Shown here: one piece after another, positions 6,050 through 9,075 of the stretch | Layout: each line of letters opens with the position of its first letter | Numbering within the stretch: the first letter of the stretch is position 1 | Source of the DNA: an uncultured Enorma sp. | GTDB lineage: Bacteria; Actinomycetota; Coriobacteriia; Coriobacteriales; Coriobacteriaceae | DNA length: 9,075 nt | Assembly (NCBI GenBank): GCA_905210055.1 | Contig: CAJLVH010000071.1 | Location: forward strand, 1 to 9,075 | Direction: 5' to 3' | The notes under the pieces: model-generated | Databases searched by the model: none | What the model was told of the DNA's origin: nothing | What the model saw: only the letters and a program-made list of their open reading frames with translations | Position numbers and translations under genes: made by a program

Positions 6050-6984
6050 CGGCCATCCGCCTCCACTGCGGCAAGCGCCTCCGCCAGGCACACGAAGTCG
6101 CTCACGGAAAGCGTCTCCGCACGGGATGTCGGTGCGATGCCGCACGCCTCGAACGCGGCGTCGAGCGCCTGCTTATCGAAACCGTTCGCGCTCATGGAGT
6201 TGCGGATGGTCTTGCGGCGCTGCGCAAACGCCGCGTCGACCACACGGCACACCGCGGCGATGCCAACACCACTATCCCCGCCAAAGGGGACAGTCCCTTT
6301 TGGCTGGTCGTCTGGCACTCTCGCCCCGCCAACGTTGGAGGCTGTCTCCATGGTCAGGCGGTCGAGACGGATGACGGCGGAATCGACGTGCGGTGCGGGC
6401 ATGAAGCAGCGCGGCGGCACCTCGAAGCGCCCGGTGACTTGCGCGTACAGCGAGAGCTTCACCGTGTACGCGCCATAGTCCTTCGTGCCCGGTTGCGCGG
6501 CGATGCGGTCGGCGACCTCTTTCTGCACCATCACGACGGCGCGCTTGAGCGCGGGCATGCGCTCGAAGAAGTCGAGGATGATGGTTGCCGCCACGTTATA
6601 CGGCAGGTTGGAGATGAAATGCGTGGCCACGACGCCCGCAGCCTCCTCGATGCGCTCGTTCGGCACGCGAAGCGCATCGCCCATGATGTAGGTGAAGTTC
6701 GCGTGGTCGGCGGCGTGCGCGAAGAGCACCGGCTCGAGCGCGGTATCCATCTCGATGGAGACGACGCGCGCCGCCTCCTGCACGAGCGCGAGCGTGAGCG
6801 TACCGATGCCCGGCCCCACCTCGAGCACGCACTCCGTGCCCGTAAGCTCGGCAAGCTCGCAGATGCGCTCGATCACATGGTTGTCGACGAGGAAGTTCTG
6901 GCCGAACTTGTGCTTGGTGGCCAGCCCGAACTCGTCGAGCAGCTCGCGCGTCGCGGAAAAGTTAGCTAGTGGCGATATGGTCAT
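6046..6984 (-). CDS. rsmA: 16S rRNA (adenine(1518)-N6/adenine(1519)-N6)-dimethyltransferase RsmA/KsgA with in-frame repeat insertion
   Basis: RsmA uses S-adenosylmethionine to dimethylate A1518 and A1519 of 16S rRNA, a late step and checkpoint in 30S assembly. The 312 residues show KFGQNFL (26-32), the SAM-binding EVGPGIGTLT (55-64), D80 at the end of IEMD, GDAL (102-105), the catalytic NLPYN (126-130), PAPHVDSAVIRL (196-207) and AFAQRRKTIRN (252-262). E. coli KsgA is 273 residues and joins the last two blocks with about 17 residues. Here the join has about 38, including QPKGTVPFGG, encoded by a palindromic repeat. All catalytic motifs are intact and the frame is open, so the gene is probably functional. 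Start ATG 6984 is chosen because GGGAG lies four bases upstream; the frame stays open to 7053 without such a site. It overlaps tatD by four bases. Confidence 0.95.
   Translation of the reverse strand: MTISPLANFSATRELLDEFGLATKHKFGQNFLVDNHVIERICELAELTGTECVLEVGPGIGTLTLALVQEAARVVSIEMDTALEPVLFAHAADHANFTYIMGDALRVPNERIEEAAGVVATHFISNLPYNVAATIILDFFERMPALKRAVVMVQKEVADRIAAQPGTKDYGAYTVKLSLYAQVTGRFEVPPRCFMPAPHVDSAVIRLDRLTMETASNVGGARVPDDQPKGTVPFGGDSGVGIAAVCRVVDAAFAQRRKTIRNSMSANGFDKQALDAAFEACGIAPTSRAETLSVSDFVCLAEALAAVEADGR
6276..6332. repeat. Direct repeat CCCCGCCAA twice, 48 bp apart, inside rsmA
   Basis: Identical 9-mers occur at 6276-6284 and 6324-6332. Their 48-bp spacing is a multiple of three, so both are read in the same frame (each giving Gly-Gly in the protein). 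They bound most of the palindrome at 6280-6304. The arrangement looks like a target-site duplication or a product of slippage around a small inserted element. Removing one unit would leave rsmA in frame and 16 codons shorter. Confidence 0.5.
6280..6304. repeat. REP-like 25-bp palindrome inside the rsmA coding sequence
   Basis: The left arm GCCAAAGGGGAC and right arm GTCCCTTTTGGC pair at 11 of 12 positions around a single A. The GGGGACAGTCCC core resembles palindromic repeats I recall as common in Coriobacteriia and some other bacterial genomes; this was not checked here. It encodes most of QPKGTVPFGG in RsmA. A related 16-base block occurs at 15-30. Confidence 0.7.
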
Positions 6985-7173
6985 GAGACTCCCTGCTATG
7001 GCGAACCCTGCTGTGGCGAGCTCTACCGTGGCGAAACGCGAACGTGTCTTCATTCATATACTTGCCGGTTTTGGGCACAAAGACCTGCGATGGGCGACTT
7101 TCATGCCGAAATATGGCAAGTTTTCACGCGAAGAGCGCGAATGCGAAAAGCCGTGTATTCGAATGCCGGCCGT
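6985..7173 (-). other. metG-rsmA intergenic region with inverted repeats
   Basis: This 189-bp gap contains CGCG (7127-7130)-AAGAG-CGCG (7136-7139), enclosed by TTTTC (7121-7125) and GAAAA (7145-7149). Pairing is possible, with an asymmetric internal loop. No T-run follows, so termination after metG is uncertain. The rest holds a weak promoter candidate and no credible gene; the frame extending rsmA to 7053 has no ribosome binding site. Confidence 0.4.
7053..7080 (-). promoter_or_regulatory. Weak candidate promoter for rsmA-tatD
   Basis: On the minus strand, TTGTGC (7080-7075) precedes TATGAA (7058-7053) by 16 bases; an alternative -10, TATATG, overlaps it at 7060-7055. The start would be near 7046, with a leader of about 60 bases. 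It is one of the few AT-rich spots in the gap, but the match is modest. Confidence 0.2.
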
Positions 7174-8796
7174 CTAGTCCACCAGGCGCGGGAAGAGTGG
7201 CTCGCCCTTCTCGACGGGGGCGCCACCAACAAGACCGCCCCACGCGCACGCGGCGGCGAGGTCGCTCGTCGGCGCGGGCTCGAGCGAGAGGCGACGGCGC
7301 ACCTCTGCCGAGATGCGCGGCATGAACGGGTCGTAGAGCTCGCTTGCGATGCGGATGACCTCGAGCAGGTTCCAGATCACACTCGCGAGTTCGTCTGCCT
7401 TCGCTGAATCCTTCGCGAGCGCCCAGGGCGCCATGTCCTCGATGTAGTGGTTCGCGGCGGACACGATCTTGAGCACCTCGGCCGCGGCGCCGCTGTAATC
7501 GATGGCCTCCATGCACGCAGCGTAGCGCTCGAAGATACCATCGCACGCATCGTGCAGCGGGCTCGGGTCGTCGAAGTTCGCGGGACGCGCGGGCGCGCAG
7601 CCGTCGAAGTACTTCATGCTCATGTTGAGCGTGCGCGAGACGAGGTTACCCCAGCTGTTGGCGAGGTCGGCGTTGTAGACCTGGCGCATGCGACCCCAGC
7701 TGATGGGCGAGTCCGCTCCGTGCGTCACGTCGCTCATAAAGTAATACCGGTACGCCTCGACACCCAGAAGGTCGATGACCTCTTCCGGCGCGATGGCGTT
7801 GCCGCGGCTCTTGCTCATCTTCTCGACCTTGCCGGTCTCCTCGTTGCGCACGGTGAGGAAGCCGTGGACGAAGACCTTCTCCGGCAGGGGCAACCCGGCC
7901 GCCATGAGCAGCGCCGGCCAGATGACGCAGTGGAAGCGAATGATGTCCTTGCCCACGACGTGGTACTGCGCCGGCCAGCGCAGCGCGAGGGTATCGGCTG
8001 CTTCCTGCCCGTCCGCGCCGTAACCCACGGCGGAAAGATAGTTGATGAGGGCGTCGACCCACACGTAGGCCACGTGCTTCTCGTCGAACGGGAACGGCAC
8101 GCCCCAGTCGAACGTGGAGCGGCTGATGGAGAGATCCTTGAGACCGCCCTTCACGAAGCTAACGACCTCGTTTCGGCGCGTCTCGGGCTGGATGAAATCG
8201 GGATGAGCCTCGAAGAAGTCGAGCAGCGGCTGCTCGAAGGCCGAGAGCTTGAAGAACCAGCTCTCCTCCTTGATGCGCTCGAGCGGACGGTCGCAATCCG
8301 GGCAGAGCGGGTGCTCGGGATCCGCCGGGGCCTCGCCGGCGGCGACGCGCTCCTCCTCGTGGTGGCGCACCTGGGTCTCGGTGAAATACGTCTCGTCGGG
8401 ACGGCAGTACCAACCGTCGTAGGCGTCCTTGTAGATATAACCGTTATCGAGCAGCGTCTTCAGAAACTTCTGAACGCCCGCGATATGGCGCGGCTGGGTG
8501 GTTCGGATGAAGTCGTCGTTCGAAATCTCGAGCGTCTCCCACAGATCGCGAAACGCCGGCTCCATGGAGTCGCACCACGCCTGCGGCGTATCGAAGCCGT
8601 TCTTCTCGGCCGCCTCCGCCACCTTCTCGCCATGCTCGTCCATGCCGGTGAGGAACTTGACGTCGTACCCGCACGCGCGACGGAAGCGCGCCTGCACATC
8701 GGCGAGAATCGTGCAGTACGCCGTGCCGAGATGCGGCTTGGCGTTCACGTAGTAGATGGGCGTCGTGATGTAATACGAGGGCTTCGTGTGCTCCAT
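7174..8796 (-). CDS. metG: Methionyl-tRNA synthetase
   Basis: This class I synthetase charges tRNA(Met) and initiator tRNA with methionine in the cytoplasm. The 540 residues show YITTPIYYVN (9-18), the HIGH-type PHLGTAY (21-27), GMDEHG (51-56), CPDC (165-168) in the connective-peptide knuckle, EESWFFKLS (177-185), DWGVPFP (230-236), YVWVDALINYL (244-254), GKDIIRFH (282-289) and KMSKSRGN (326-333), followed by the anticodon-binding helical domain. Only one CxxC pair is visible: the first half-site reads YCRPDE rather than YCxxCE, as in other single-knuckle MetRS proteins. There is no C-terminal Trbp111-like tRNA-binding extension. Start ATG 8796 is preceded by GGAGGAG nine bases upstream. The frame is open to 8913, but those upstream codons do not resemble MetRS. 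Its neighbours rsmI and rsmA fit the usual actinobacterial context. Confidence 0.97.
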   Translation of the reverse strand: MEHTKPSYYITTPIYYVNAKPHLGTAYCTILADVQARFRRACGYDVKFLTGMDEHGEKVAEAAEKNGFDTPQAWCDSMEPAFRDLWETLEISNDDFIRTTQPRHIAGVQKFLKTLLDNGYIYKDAYDGWYCRPDETYFTETQVRHHEEERVAAGEAPADPEHPLCPDCDRPLERIKEESWFFKLSAFEQPLLDFFEAHPDFIQPETRRNEVVSFVKGGLKDLSISRSTFDWGVPFPFDEKHVAYVWVDALINYLSAVGYGADGQEAADTLALRWPAQYHVVGKDIIRFHCVIWPALLMAAGLPLPEKVFVHGFLTVRNEETGKVEKMSKSRGNAIAPEEVIDLLGVEAYRYYFMSDVTHGADSPISWGRMRQVYNADLANSWGNLVSRTLNMSMKYFDGCAPARPANFDDPSPLHDACDGIFERYAACMEAIDYSGAAAEVLKIVSAANHYIEDMAPWALAKDSAKADELASVIWNLLEVIRIASELYDPFMPRISAEVRRRLSLEPAPTSDLAAACAWGGLVGGAPVEKGEPLFPRLVD

Positions 8797-8836
8797 GGTG
8801 GCGAACTCCTCCAGTGGTTGATGCATACAATCTGCC

Positions 8837-8842
8837 ATTTTA
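8837..8842 (-). promoter_or_regulatory. Candidate -10 element for metG
   Basis: TAAAAT on the minus strand (5 of 6 to TATAAT) lies 40 bases upstream of the metG ATG and would start transcription near 8830. No convincing -35 is present at 16-18 bases, so metG may instead be read through from rsmI. Confidence 0.25.
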
Positions 8843-8859
8843 GCGCATGTGCGGCACGT

Positions 8860-8910
8860 GCGCCGAGCGCCGTGAGAATCCGCGTCCAGAGCTGAAGCTC
8901 TCGCCGGCGC
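8860..8910 (-). other. Nested inverted repeats between rsmI and metG
   Basis: GCGCCG (8860-8865) is repeated inverted as CGGCGC (8905-8910). Inside lies a second hairpin, AGAGC (8888-8892)-TGAA-GCTCT (8897-8901). The structure starts 24 bases after the rsmI stop and lies upstream of the metG -10 candidate. It could be an rsmI 3'-end structure. It lacks a T-run. Confidence 0.35.
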
Positions 8911-8934
8911 CACAGGTCCACCCCATCCATCCCC

Positions 8935-9075
8935 TCACTGCTGAAGCTCGAGGACAAGGGCATAGACTTCACGGCGGCGGCGGGAATAGCGCTGGGAGAG
9001 GCGCTTCGCGATGGCAGACGCAGGCTCGCCCGCCTCGAGCGCCGCCTTGATATCCGCGCGGATGGCGGCATCGGG
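8935..9075 (-). CDS. rsmI: 16S rRNA (cytidine(1402)-2'-O)-methyltransferase RsmI, C-terminal end only
   Basis: The last 46 codons and a TGA stop (8937-8935) are in the window; the gene continues past 9075. The peptide contains ALEAGEPASAIAKRLSQ (12-28) and ends SRRRREVYALVLELQQ. This matches the small C-terminal helical domain of RsmI, where a helix-turn-helix-like segment leads into (S)RREVYALALEL. RsmI 2'-O-methylates C1402 in the 16S rRNA decoding centre. Location next to metG is common in Actinobacteria and other bacteria. The catalytic SAM-binding domain is outside the window, so the identification rests on this tail and the context. Confidence 0.75.
   Translation of the reverse strand, partial: PDAAIRADIKAALEAGEPASAIAKRLSQRYSRRRREVYALVLELQQ

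Noticed and set aside
4622..6478. A 618-codon plus-strand open frame crossing PHP, tatD and rsmA
   Set aside because: It spans three recognised genes and their gaps on the opposite strand, and its product has no recognisable motif; it is a composition artefact.
6046..6984. rsmA as a pseudogene disrupted by a repeat
   Set aside because: The inserted segment keeps the frame, all catalytic motifs are intact on both sides, and the ATGA junction with tatD is preserved.
7103..7112. ATGCCGAAAT shared with 2221-2230 as a possible common regulatory site
   Set aside because: Many shared 10-mers are expected by chance in 9 kb, and the flanking bases do not continue the match in a meaningful way.
7447..8895. 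A 482-codon plus-strand open frame opposite metG
   Set aside because: It is the antisense shadow of a strongly identified MetRS.
8797..8934. T-box or SAM riboswitch upstream of metG
   Set aside because: The gap is only 138 bases and shows neither the T-box core sequence nor an antiterminator/terminator pair with a T-run.

Overview
The window is GC-rich, densely coding chromosomal DNA. It reads as an ordinary bacterial housekeeping stretch next to a two-component/cell-envelope locus. The order rsmI, metG, rsmA(ksgA), tatD on one strand resembles the conserved actinobacterial metG-tatD-ksgA neighbourhood. Together with the protein style and a GGGACAGTCCC-type palindrome, this suggests a high-GC Gram-positive, most likely of the Coriobacteriia (Collinsella/Olsenella-like). 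The lineage is inferred from recall and was not tested.

Layout. Positions 1-57 hold a degenerate copy of a palindromic repeat and a small hairpin. Positions 58-2055 (minus strand) encode a VanR/VanS-like response regulator and its four-TM sensor kinase, regulator first. A 258-bp divergent intergenic region (2056-2313) carries candidate promoters in both directions and a tandem 11-bp-phased repeat that looks like an OmpR-family operator. Positions 2314-3645 (plus) encode a secreted class S11 D-alanyl-D-alanine carboxypeptidase. A 130-bp convergent gap follows. From there to the end all genes are on the minus strand: a PHP-domain phosphoesterase with a long Lys/Arg/Ala-rich N-terminal tail (3776-4972), TatD (5078-6049), RsmA/KsgA (6046-6984, overlapping tatD by ATGA), MetG (7174-8796) and the C-terminus of RsmI (8935 to beyond 9075). 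No gap exceeds 300 bases, and I saw no tRNA, rRNA, CRISPR array or intact mobile element.

How it fits together. The regulator/kinase pair diverges from a D,D-carboxypeptidase that trims the same D-Ala-D-Ala peptidoglycan stem that VanRS systems guard, so an envelope-sensing unit is plausible. No vanH, vanA or vanX ligase genes are visible. The minus-strand block is translation and nucleic-acid maturation: two 16S rRNA methyltransferases (RsmI, RsmA), methionyl-tRNA synthetase, the TatD nuclease and a PHP phosphoesterase whose basic tail could bind RNA or DNA.

The most unusual sequence is inside rsmA. A near-perfect 25-bp palindrome, bounded by a 9-bp direct repeat exactly 48 bp apart, lies in frame in the linker before the AFAQRRKTIRN motif. 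It apparently adds about 20 residues to the enzyme. A related 16-bp block (15/16 identical) lies at the start of the window beyond the kinase gene. I found no clearly novel multi-gene system.
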